Source: Hahella sp. (GTDB lineage Bacteria; Pseudomonadota; Gammaproteobacteria; Pseudomonadales; Oleiphilaceae). Taken from it: a stretch of 64,000 nt of DNA. The position numbers and the translations under genes are program-made. Positions 37,201 to 43,817 of this stretch are shown one piece after another (position 1 is the first letter of the stretch; the number at the start of each line of letters is the position of its first letter). Below the pieces are notes generated by a model. It saw only the letters and a list, made by a program, of their open reading frames with translations. It was not told where the DNA came from and made no database searches. The stretch lies in assembly GCA_028280065.1 (NCBI GenBank), contig JANQMN010000071.1, positions 1 through 64,000 on the forward strand, written 5' to 3'.

Positions 37201-38371
37201 CGGGGTCGCCGAACTAACCCCTCAGCCCACTGACATTCCTGTAGCGGAGGAGAAGCAGGCCGAGGAACAGCAGGAAGGTATGGTCGAGAATCCGGGAGTT
37301 GAACCAACCAACGCGATCGAACGCGCCGTGAAAGAAATCTGGCAATTGTTGTTGGGACGGAAGGATTTTTCCATTTACGACGACTTCTTTGAGTTAGGCG
37401 GGGATTCCTTGATGGCCGTCAGCATTGTCGGCCAGCTAAATGAAAGGTTCAAAGTACCCCTGGGAAGCCATGTCCTGATGAAGCATCCGACAGTGTCGGG
37501 ATTGGCAGACTATCTCGCCGCGAACGGCGTGGATTCCAAGTCTACGCAGAGAGACAAGCCGCCGATGCCGGATAGTTGCCTGATTCGAATTCAGGAAGGC
37601 AACGACACCCGGCTACCACTGTTTATGGTGCATCCCATCGGCGGTGAAGTGATTTTCTACCGAGATCTGGCCCATCAACTCGGCAAGGACCAACCCTTAT
37701 TCGCTTTTCAAGCACCGAGTTTGTCGGGTGCGAAACCGATCGACTCCATATATCGATTGGCGGAAACTTACAATGCCGAAATGCAAAGGAAAAACTTCGA
37801 ACCGCCCTATTTGCTTGGAGGAAGCTCATTTGGCGGATTGGTGGCGCTAGAAATGGCAAGGCAGCTTAGCTTCCAGGGTCTGGAAGTAAAACTGATTGTA
37901 ATGGTGGATACGCCGGCCCCCCATGAAATGCCGACAAACCTGCAGGACTCCGCGGCAATTTTGCATTATCTTCTGGAAGACAAACTTGCATTATCTCTCG
38001 AGAAACTGCGGGAGCTCGATGAAGAATCGCAAATTAACTATGTACTTGAGGAAGCAAGGGTGCAGAACAAGGCTTCGGTAATTCCTCCACATCTCGGCCA
38101 GACTTTATTCCAAACCTGGCTGGCACATCAACGGGCGACGGTGCGCTATCATCCGGAGCCTTACGAAGGCGATGTGGTATATTTCAGACATACCGAGCCC
38201 TTGCGGGACTTCCCCGCTATGCCTCATCTTGCCTGGAAGCCCCTCATCCAAGGCAGCTTTAGCGTGTACCAGATTCCGGGAAATCACGTGACGATGAACT
38301 ATCCACCGCACGTAAAAGTACTGGCCAACCACTTGAAGCCGGTAATAGCGGAGATAATGGCGATATCTTAA
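31292..38371 (+). CDS. Hybrid NRPS-PKS megasynthase (C-A-PCP-KS-AT-ACP-TE)
   Basis: From the ATG at 31292 (GAGG six bases upstream) the product is 2359 residues; an ATG at 31211 would add 27. Domains in order: condensation (QHTNID, where the usual HH pair is QH but the second His and the Asp remain); adenylation (YTSGSTGKPKG, NAYGPTEST, YKTGD, RIDHQVKIRGFRVELGE); PCP (DLGGHSLL); ketosynthase (Cys in TACSTS, His in EAHGTGTSIGDP, NIGHLDAAAG); acyltransferase (GHSLGE, and HAFHS, which predicts malonyl-CoA); ACP (ELGGDSLM); thioesterase (GSSFGG). There is no KR, DH or ER. By alignment to GrsA the specificity residues read DAYLIGAIVK, suggesting a hydrophobic amino acid. The product should be one amino acid (possibly N-acylated) extended by one unreduced ketide and released by the thioesterase. 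The phosphopantetheinyl transferase at 55150 could activate both carriers. Confidence 0.93.
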   Translation: MTKVTEEISTVPLSLGQEAMWVQHKLADTAVYNNHFVWELPPDIDLQTLRQTICCLTARHLALRATYHFAGGAVMLTDNPDYAGEIREQRIDDLEDDQLKAVLDRELNCRFNLSEQPVVYWKLFRRKTLAPVFGLFMQHTNIDLWSCMVVLNELRDVFSHISATGEPPKARVSCNLSQYNAWQRKYPDTEGSVGEKNYWNKALQSASFALNLPTDYPPQDKLGCRGEYYQFFLDQQAVDKLHQVAKSQGVSLFAIWFSLYHLLLHRLTQQEDIAVGTAVGGRTEQFGKTFGYLSNSLVIRHIHHTSGTFIDYLLEFNQAIDKGLQHQLYPYSQVIKNLGDSLGTPKNFQTIFVWENINRFENRDEAFVHLDDNGRQIWDFKKAGTWKRLTRKQQLDDMQLVFRLNKFKERLLGAIDYNTDLFKLETIRRFAEIFNNLLAQVAEDPGIPLAQLSLLPDNEREKIAYRWNDTTEFFSLADSFPDSFARNVLRTPEKTALVHGRSTYTYAAVNERANLVAQSLLAQHLQAENIVGVFLDRSADAVIAILGIMKAGGAYLPLDPDYPPERLKYIIEDARPAFIISDRKLQNRIPANSAETQLFFMERAVEDSRTPTQALPTIKPSQLAYVIYTSGSTGKPKGTLIEHSGLIAQIHAQAKTFGIDQDDNILQFASLNFDASIYEIVAALHNGATLHVGNRKELLGDNLLRFLKQHEISWCLIPPALLSVLTPEDLPRLKTLIVGGDACSQELAKKWSVGRNFYNAYGPTESTIVATIAKVDGSTPPPIGKPIANTQTYILDPNLHPQPIGIPGELHIGGACLARGYLNRPDLTSAKFISNPFNQDPRAKLYKTGDLCRYREDGNIEFLGRIDHQVKIRGFRVELGEIESVLREHPKVHDVLVMARNDLPSSDETSQQLAAYVVKKADATLDIEALRSFLKNRLPDYMVPAGFVVLDAFPMTPNEKIDRKALPIPEAGTDRSRAFKPPRNAIERQIAEVWQQCLGITEVSVVENFFDLGGHSLLLAQIHNLLPEHLREELEMVDLFHYPTIQSLASHLESNLEEETDFIEHDDHAERLNLRRRQMESLGEVRIAIVGMAGRFPGAETVNEFWDNICQKTESISFFSPEQLRAARVPESLYVQPNYVPAKGILRSISEFDANFFNFTPREAEITDPQQRVFLECAWEALEDAGCVVSDFDGRIGVYAGIGLNRYLMSNLSPHTDLIAAVGDYLLTIGNDKDFLSSRVAYKLNLDGPAMVLQTACSTSLVAVHTACQALLNEDCDAALAGGVSFGRLNKTGYLYQEGMIMSKDGHCRAFDAEASGTVPGQGCGVVVLKRLDDALQNNDHIYAIISGSGTNNDGSNKTGYTAPSIEGQAKAIKMAQASANISASQVSYVEAHGTGTSIGDPIEMEGLQQAFKTNGNTGKTGSCAIGAVKTNIGHLDAAAGIAGLIKTAKALEMKKLPPSLNFSTLNPQIKLRKSPFYINTELTDWETNDSHRFAGVSSFGMGGTNAHVILTDAPSQIRSRSYRPWNIVLLSARSKTALEKMTERLVNHLKTHKKQSFANICFTLHSGREVFPYRRHLVCKNRAEAIANLSPVNPRHVNTSHYVDRAHKIIFMFSGQGSQYKNMGQFLYRVEKPFRESIDLCRNMLKNKFIQIFEELSSEDIHGFTDKLHQTYITQPALFIFEYALAKMLISWGLKPDLMIGHSLGEFVAACLAGVFTLDQALELVTIRGYLIQGLAAGDMLSVNLPEEDAALLTHHDVSLAAVNGARRCVLSGSGKAIQYLHNLLDERGVDNRILHTSHAFHSHMMDPILERFRGYVARRQPQAPQIPFISSVSGKSITPEQAQSPDYWVQHLRQTVRFHDGLNSIFSNAEQDEACFCLEIGPGKVLSSLANQHPAKRAQDWISPTVHHAYEDISDTEFLLKVIGRLWEQGVKIDWDAFHKDRQHYRVPLPTYPFERKRYWVSSQVAESGVAELTPQPTDIPVAEEKQAEEQQEGMVENPGVEPTNAIERAVKEIWQLLLGRKDFSIYDDFFELGGDSLMAVSIVGQLNERFKVPLGSHVLMKHPTVSGLADYLAANGVDSKSTQRDKPPMPDSCLIRIQEGNDTRLPLFMVHPIGGEVIFYRDLAHQLGKDQPLFAFQAPSLSGAKPIDSIYRLAETYNAEMQRKNFEPPYLLGGSSFGGLVALEMARQLSFQGLEVKLIVMVDTPAPHEMPTNLQDSAAILHYLLEDKLALSLEKLRELDEESQINYVLEEARVQNKASVIPPHLGQTLFQTWLAHQRATVRYHPEPYEGDVVYFRHTEPLRDFPAMPHLAWKPLIQGSFSVYQIPGNHVTMNYPPHVKVLANHLKPVIAEIMAIS

Positions 38372-38404
38372 TCAGGTCGCTCAGGCAAGTTTGAAAACAA
38401 CCAT

Positions 38405-38454
38405 CCCCCGGCAAAGCCGGGGGCTTTCAATTTCGCGAGCCGCTCAAAGCGGCT
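38405..38454 (+). terminator. Two adjacent GC-rich hairpins after the NRPS-PKS gene
   Basis: CCCCCGGC-AAA-GCCGGGGG (38405-38423) begins 33 bases after the stop codon and is followed by CTTTCAATTT. A second hairpin, AGCCGCT-CAA-AGCGGCT, is at 38438-38454. The first is a good candidate transcription terminator. The pair also resembles REP-like hairpin repeats found beside mobile sequences. Confidence 0.7.
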
Positions 38455-38540
38455 GGCCCAATCTATGTAAATCTCAACTGATCCTGCATTCGGTCTTCCT
38501 GTTTTTGGTGACGGATATACTCCCCATTTTTTGCTTTATG

Positions 38541-38615
38541 TATCACGTCAAAAGAAGTTATTGCGTCATCAAAATACGGGTTGCATCGATGCAGCGGAAT
38601 TCAGGCGATAGGGAG
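38541..38615 (+). repeat. Dispersed repeat, copy 1
   Basis: A stretch starting TATCACGTCAAAAGAAGTTA and running through ACGGGTTGCATCGAT matches 52308-52382 in the same orientation, with about three quarters identity by eye. Together with the double hairpin at 38405-38454 it occupies most of the 420-base gap after the NRPS-PKS gene (38372-38791), in which no gene is supported. Function unknown; it could be a remnant of a mobile element. Confidence 0.6.
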
Positions 38616-38791
38616 GTAAGGTGGCGTATTGGCCTGCGATGTAATGAGTGTTGCCATGAATGTTCTCAACAATAGACCCCTTCAGGCTTCAAATAACCAA
38701 TTCACTTGCCACTTTGTAACAAGACGGCATTCCCGTTAGAAAACCGGACTGATGAGCCGGCGGATATTCTTAAAAGGTAAATCTAAAGCGC

Positions 38792-39664
38792 TTAATTTGG
38801 TTGCATGGATTTCAAAAACATTTGCAGGCAATCCTCAGTAGCTTGATTAAGCTCTCTAACACCCGCAGTCGCCACTTCACCCACAACTGATCTAAGAGGT
38901 CTTTTACCAGTGGGTAACGATAGTAGCTCAAGCACTTTATCTGCTACTTGTTGGGGATCGGGGGGAGTCGATTGTTCCATTATGGCGACCATGGCCTCAA
39001 CCATTTGATCGGGTACTTTGGCAATGTCTCCGTAGCTTGAAAGTACGTTCTCTTTTTCCGGAACTAAACGTTTGTTGTGTAACTCCGAGGGAAATGCCCC
39101 AGGTTCAATTGCGCAAAAATCTATACCCAGGGGGCCAAGCTCATAAGTATATGACTCCACAAATGCTTCAATGGCAAATTTCGATGCATTATATGCACCC
39201 AGAAAAGGAAAGCATATTCTTCCTGCCGCGCTGGTTATATGTATCAATAATCCTTTACCCGCTTGTTTCATGTAGGGTAGGACTGCATGGTTCAGCCGGA
39301 CGGGCCCGAAGGTATTCACTTCAAATACATGCTGGATTTGAGATAGCGAGAACGACTCTATTATACCAAGTGCACCCAAACCGGCATTATTTACTATTGC
39401 ATCAATTCTCCCGTCTTTTTGGATTATTTGACTAACTGCTCGATTCACCGATTCATCGCTTAAAATATCCAATTCTATTATTTCGATTCCGCAATTGTGG
39501 TCGCTGACGAAATCAAGCAAGTTTACTTTTGCCTGCTTATTTCTTTCTTCGGGGGAGCGCATTGTAGCGTAAACTTTGTGTCCTGCTAGGGCTAGCGTTT
39601 TGGAAATTAATGCTCCAAACCCGCTGCTACAACCGGTAATCAAGACATTTTGCTTTTCGGCCAT
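38792..39664 (-). CDS. Short-chain dehydrogenase/reductase
   Basis: The 290-residue SDR has TGCSSGFGALIS (cofactor loop, near residue 11), NNAGLGALG (near 92), the catalytic serine in ITSAAGR and the active-site pair in YNASKFAIEAF (near 158). It resembles the 17-beta-hydroxysteroid-dehydrogenase-like group of ketone reductases. It is the last gene of a leftward series TonB receptor, two citrate-synthase-like proteins, SDR, with 51 bases to the preceding gene. A role in reducing a keto product of that pathway is possible but not shown. Confidence 0.85.
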   Translation of the reverse strand: MAEKQNVLITGCSSGFGALISKTLALAGHKVYATMRSPEERNKQAKVNLLDFVSDHNCGIEIIELDILSDESVNRAVSQIIQKDGRIDAIVNNAGLGALGIIESFSLSQIQHVFEVNTFGPVRLNHAVLPYMKQAGKGLLIHITSAAGRICFPFLGAYNASKFAIEAFVESYTYELGPLGIDFCAIEPGAFPSELHNKRLVPEKENVLSSYGDIAKVPDQMVEAMVAIMEQSTPPDPQQVADKVLELLSLPTGKRPLRSVVGEVATAGVRELNQATEDCLQMFLKSMQPN

Positions 39665-39715
39665 GGTATTAAGTCGCTTTGTTTATTAACGTTGATTTTC
39701 AACAGGTTTAGTAAA

Positions 39716-40564
39716 TTATGATTTAGGTATGGTACGGGATGGTTGACCTTGATATTCGATATCGTCGCATCGAAGGGGTAAGAAAGTCCCTGCAGGACGG
39801 TGGAACGTATCTAAGTAACACGCCGTCACTCCACTACATACCAACATTGAAAACATTTGATAAATTTCTTCTGTGGTAAATCCTTGGTCGGATAAGAAGG
39901 CGGAAACATAGCCGTTGATATTCATACCCTCTTCAAACTTATCCATTAAAACCTTCTCAATTTCATAAGCTAAAGACAGGTGGCTCCCTTCCTCAAAACC
40001 AAGTTTCTTCGATACTCTTTCCATGGTTTCCAAACGTTCATCACCTTTCGCAATTGGGCGAATATAACCAACAATGAATGGTTTTCCCCCTCTTGCGGAT
40101 GTGGCTTGGCTTACTATTTCTTCTGGAGTCACGCCTTTTTCATACTTCTCTAGTGCTCCTTGAATAAAATTAACTCCATCAATGAGTGGCAATACACCAT
40201 ATGCTTTGGAGTCTGTGGCCATGGCACCTATTGCAGTACCTATGACCACGGATGTTCTAGCCGTCCCAGCCAGAGCTCCAATTTGGTTACACCAAATCCG
40301 AGGATCCGGCCAACTCAAGCAACCATAGACAGCCTCCACCCAATCGCCTAGTGCCCGGTCGACCATCTTGCCGGTTGCATGGAGAATTAGGATTTGAAAG
40401 TAGGATTTTACTCCAACCAGATCATCTAACATCGAATAGCCATGGCTGAAAACTCCCTTGCCGGGAAACCAGCCACCAGTTTTACTTACTATTTTATTCC
40501 GGAGATTATCAAGTAACGCAATTTGTTGTGGATCGCTGTGAGTTGTCTTACTGTTCGACGACAT
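39716..40564 (-). CDS. Citrate-synthase-family protein B (probably missing catalytic residues)
   Basis: The 282-residue all-helical protein shows citrate-synthase-superfamily style, notably WPDPRIWCNQIGALAGTARTS (near residue 85) and NINGYVSAFLSDQGFTTEEIY (near 215). Where catalytic citrate synthases have a GHxxx...DPR histidine segment, this reads VGYIRPIAKGDER, with Tyr in place of His. The usual NVD aspartate segment reads NIN. I therefore infer it does not catalyse alone and may be the partner of the adjacent paralogue (40548-41381), whose gene overlaps it by 17 bases. It is also shorter than a normal citrate synthase (about 370-430 residues). The exact reaction is unknown. Confidence 0.65.
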   Translation of the reverse strand: MSSNSKTTHSDPQQIALLDNLRNKIVSKTGGWFPGKGVFSHGYSMLDDLVGVKSYFQILILHATGKMVDRALGDWVEAVYGCLSWPDPRIWCNQIGALAGTARTSVVIGTAIGAMATDSKAYGVLPLIDGVNFIQGALEKYEKGVTPEEIVSQATSARGGKPFIVGYIRPIAKGDERLETMERVSKKLGFEEGSHLSLAYEIEKVLMDKFEEGMNINGYVSAFLSDQGFTTEEIYQMFSMLVCSGVTACYLDTFHRPAGTFLPLRCDDIEYQGQPSRTIPKS

Positions 40565-41381
40565 AGTCTTGATCTCTTACGAAAGGCATAGCTGTAATTG
40601 GTTTGTTTGCAAGCTCTAGACCATGAGCTACAAGTCCCGGAGCACCAAGTAGTTGATATAAGGCCCCGCCAAACCTGGGCTGAAAACCCAGATCAGCAAA
40701 CACTGCCGCTGCGACCCCGGGCAGCAACCATCCAATACCCCGAGGTTCCAGTAGTTCTGCTAGGGCGTGCCCCCATGCCAGTACACTTCCCGACCCAGGT
40801 AGAGAAACCAATCTCTCGGCAATTTGCTTAGCTATAAGGTCAACCCCTCCATGCAAACGACCATACCCAAGGACGCAGGATTCATCCATCAAGGATTCTC
40901 CTGGCTCTACATTACTTCTTTCTGCAAAAAGATCCTGGACATATTGATCAGGGCGTACTCGTTGGTTCTTTCGATAGAACCGTATAATTTGCTCAACTTC
41001 ACCTCCACCTAAATACTTTCCACCTAAAACAGCAGAGGCAATGGGAAGAATATTTATTGGATCCGTTTTTCCTACACCCACATTCATTGCTGCACGAGTT
41101 GCAGGATGGCGTGGTCCAGGATTAATTAACGCCACCATTAATGTCTGAAGGATTTCTGATTCTTCTGCGGACGGCAGTTCACCTCTGAACAATAAGTAGA
41201 ACATTTCGACAAAGGAGCATTTGTCCATCAAGTCAAATAGGTCATAGCCGTGGCATTGAATGTTTTTTGCAATATATGGATTATCGTCAGACGCTTGTTC
41301 CGACCATAGTCGAGTTATTGTTCGTTGAGTAAATGGTTCATTGCGGCTGCGCACCTGATCATGCCGTCGCTGCTTAGTCAC
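40548..41381 (-). CDS. Citrate-synthase / citryl-CoA-lyase-like protein A
   Basis: The 277-residue protein resembles short citrate-synthase/citryl-CoA-lyase relatives. It has NPGPRHPATRAAM, then GYGRLHGGVDLIA (the HGG histidine region, near residue 175), and WGHALAELLEPRG (the second histidine region, near 205). The usual catalytic-aspartate segment is replaced by DLGFQPRFGGALYQLLGAPGLVAHGLE. It may bind or cleave/condense a CoA ester of a carboxylic acid. The GTG start is preceded by GGAGGTGAT, nearly a full match to the ribosomal anti-SD. It overlaps protein B, and stoichiometric expression as a complex is a reasonable inference. It follows the TonB receptor gene by 20 bases. Confidence 0.68.
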   Translation of the reverse strand: MTKQRRHDQVRSRNEPFTQRTITRLWSEQASDDNPYIAKNIQCHGYDLFDLMDKCSFVEMFYLLFRGELPSAEESEILQTLMVALINPGPRHPATRAAMNVGVGKTDPINILPIASAVLGGKYLGGGEVEQIIRFYRKNQRVRPDQYVQDLFAERSNVEPGESLMDESCVLGYGRLHGGVDLIAKQIAERLVSLPGSGSVLAWGHALAELLEPRGIGWLLPGVAAAVFADLGFQPRFGGALYQLLGAPGLVAHGLELANKPITAMPFVRDQDYVVEQ

Positions 41382-41401
41382 TTCATCACCTCCACCATCG
41401 C

Positions 41402-43552
41402 TTACTTAAAGGTATAACTCAGTTCGGCCCATACGCTTCTGCCTTCGAGCGGATAGTCATCCGGGATTGTGCCATTGCTGGGTTCACGAGCATCTTCGTC
41501 CGTGAGATTGCGAACAGCTAGGGCAAAATCGACACCAGGCAAGATTTCCTTACCGCGAAGTGTTAAGTCTATTAGTGTGTAGTCATCGATTTCTTCACGG
41601 GGGTCTATAGAGTTTCGCTTGCGGTCTCCAACCCAATTTAACTTACTGTGAATAAACCAATTTGGTTGAAATTCCCAGAATGTAGATACGGTAAATTGCT
41701 GATTTGGCGTATCCGCAATATTAGTGTCTGACTTAGCGTCCTCAGCCTTTTGCCAGGAATAATTAAAATTTACCTGCCATTTTTTCTGGGGTTTCCAATT
41801 TGCCACCCATTCAAAACCGTGCCCATCTTGATCCCTTGCATTTTGCGCGGTTTGAGTAGTAGCGCCCTCATCCGGCACATATTCAATCATATCGCGAGCT
41901 TGATAGTGAAAAAGGTTAAGAGAAGTTTGCAATTGCTCACTCAAATTGAAATGTAAAGCAATTTCATAGGTATCTATTTTTTCCGGGTCAAGATCTGATC
42001 GCCCCAGGTTGACAGGATTGTTTTGATTAAAGAGCTCTCCAAATGAAGGAGCCCTAAATGCACTACCATATAGAAATTTGGTGGTAAGACTCTTGTTTGT
42101 TTCCCAAACTAAGGCCACTCTGGGATTAATAGTTTCGCCAAAATCTGAATACTTGTCATACCTTACTCCGGTTGTCAGGTCCCAGTCCGACGTTATGTGC
42201 CATTCGTCCTGAACGGATAGATAACGAATTGTTCTGGATTTGTCTGGTGCGAATACGAAAGGAGAATTGCTCACATTTGTCAACGTGCCATCTACCACCT
42301 GTTCCGTACCATCTATAACGTTTGGGCCAAAGTTCTTGGTCTCATTGGTGTTAAGGGATTGATAACGTAGTCCGAAGGCAACACGTAATCTGTGGGAATC
42401 GAAGCCAGAGTATATGGACACAAAGTCAAACTGACTGTCTTCAGATATTCCTCCAGGGTTTCCCAAATAACCATCAGGAAATTGGACAATGCCTATAGGC
42501 GTTGCAAAATCGATATTACCATCGCTTCCTATCGGAAGAACGGTTCCCTCAGGAAGTACGTTATAGGTAGATTGAGTGTCATAGTATAAATAACTAAGTC
42601 GTATGTTATTCTCCCACTCATCTGCCCAATCGCCTGTACTATAACTAATGTCGCCTAAAAATAGATCGTCGTCATTGGTTCCCTTGGAATCCAATGCTTC
42701 TGCAATACCCGCTCCAAGTCCGGAGTTGGCAGCATGCCAGCTCCAAAGGTTTATCTTCCAATTAGGATCTCCAAACGAGATATGGGTGTCCAGTATTTCG
42801 TAACGAGTCGATAGGGGACCTGGAGCATTGGAAGCAGTTGTACCTAAGGCACTATCGAGAGCAGATTGCAAATCTGACTGTACCCGTCGATCCTTGTCCC
42901 CATCGCTTGTCTGATAAGCGATACTAAAACTTGCATCCCAATTTCCAAGAACTGTTGAAGTGCTTGCCCAAAGATCTCGCATATCGAAAGAACCTGCGCG
43001 CGCGCCAAATTCACTGTGACCTAATGTTGAAGCATCCTTAGTAATGACATTAATAACACCGGAATAGGCATCTGCTCCATAAATTGCAGAACCCGGGCCA
43101 CGGATAACCTCGACTCTGTGGATGCTAGCGATTGGCAGGCGAAAGAGTACAGGGCGTCCTCCTGAGTAGCTAAACTGGACGGGGACACCATTCATTAACA
43201 ACAGGACGTGCGGGTTAAAGCCTGTATGGATACCTCGTATTGAGTACACAGAGTCCATTCTTGCTGTTGTGGAGCGAGCAATATGTACCCCGGGTATCCC
43301 TTCCAGAACCTCCTCAAGATTGCGTGCTCCCATTGCTTCAATCTCAGCAGCGGTAACGACGGATGCCGTGGCCGGCGCTTTGTCCAATGGCGTGCTATTA
43401 CCCGTGGCAATGGTTATCTCAATCTGTCCTAGTTGATCTAGAGACATATTGTAAAAACCCTCCAGACCAAAATCTTCATCAGTTTCCGCTGCGAATCCTG
43501 AGGAGCAGAACAACATGATTACGTGTAAGGTCCGTGCATTTAGAATTGGCAT
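41402..43552 (-). CDS. TonB-dependent outer-membrane receptor (FepA/BtuB-like group)
   Basis: From the ATG at 43552 the product is 716 residues, with a signal peptide (about 1-20, ending GFAAE). Upstream in-frame starts would add up to 22 residues. The plug (about 45-165) has ATASVVTAAEIEAMGARNLEEVLEGIPGVH and VEVIRGPGSAIYGADAYSGVINVITK, followed by a beta-barrel ending WAELSYTFK. The style is that of catecholate siderophore, vitamin B12 or small-organic receptors. It heads a tight leftward series with two citrate-synthase-like genes and an SDR, so the imported compound may be their substrate. No Fur box or cobalamin riboswitch was recognised upstream. Confidence 0.88.
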   Translation of the reverse strand: MPILNARTLHVIMLFCSSGFAAETDEDFGLEGFYNMSLDQLGQIEITIATGNSTPLDKAPATASVVTAAEIEAMGARNLEEVLEGIPGVHIARSTTARMDSVYSIRGIHTGFNPHVLLLMNGVPVQFSYSGGRPVLFRLPIASIHRVEVIRGPGSAIYGADAYSGVINVITKDASTLGHSEFGARAGSFDMRDLWASTSTVLGNWDASFSIAYQTSDGDKDRRVQSDLQSALDSALGTTASNAPGPLSTRYEILDTHISFGDPNWKINLWSWHAANSGLGAGIAEALDSKGTNDDDLFLGDISYSTGDWADEWENNIRLSYLYYDTQSTYNVLPEGTVLPIGSDGNIDFATPIGIVQFPDGYLGNPGGISEDSQFDFVSIYSGFDSHRLRVAFGLRYQSLNTNETKNFGPNVIDGTEQVVDGTLTNVSNSPFVFAPDKSRTIRYLSVQDEWHITSDWDLTTGVRYDKYSDFGETINPRVALVWETNKSLTTKFLYGSAFRAPSFGELFNQNNPVNLGRSDLDPEKIDTYEIALHFNLSEQLQTSLNLFHYQARDMIEYVPDEGATTQTAQNARDQDGHGFEWVANWKPQKKWQVNFNYSWQKAEDAKSDTNIADTPNQQFTVSTFWEFQPNWFIHSKLNWVGDRKRNSIDPREEIDDYTLIDLTLRGKEILPGVDFALAVRNLTDEDAREPSNGTIPDDYPLEGRSVWAELSYTFK

Positions 43553-43817
43553 GCGATAACCCCATGAATTTTTTATTGGCCATCGCATCAAAGATAGTTT
43601 AACTTCGCATGAAAGCAATATTTTCTGGGAAGTAAATCAAGTAGATACCCGCCGAATGGCAAGATAGGTTCAAGAAGAGAGGAAGGGTTACGGGAGTAGT
43701 TCCAATTTGATTGCACGCGGCTCAAAGTCGCCTGTGGTGTTGGATGGAATTAACCCCCGGCTTTAACGTTTCTACTTGCTGGTATAAAGAAGAGTTGGCC
43801 GAAATAACCAGGAGGAT

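Noticed and set aside
38391-38675. 94-codon plus-strand reading frame after the NRPS-PKS gene
   Set aside because: It runs through two GC-rich hairpins and a dispersed repeat and has no recognisable domain; it is best explained as non-coding.
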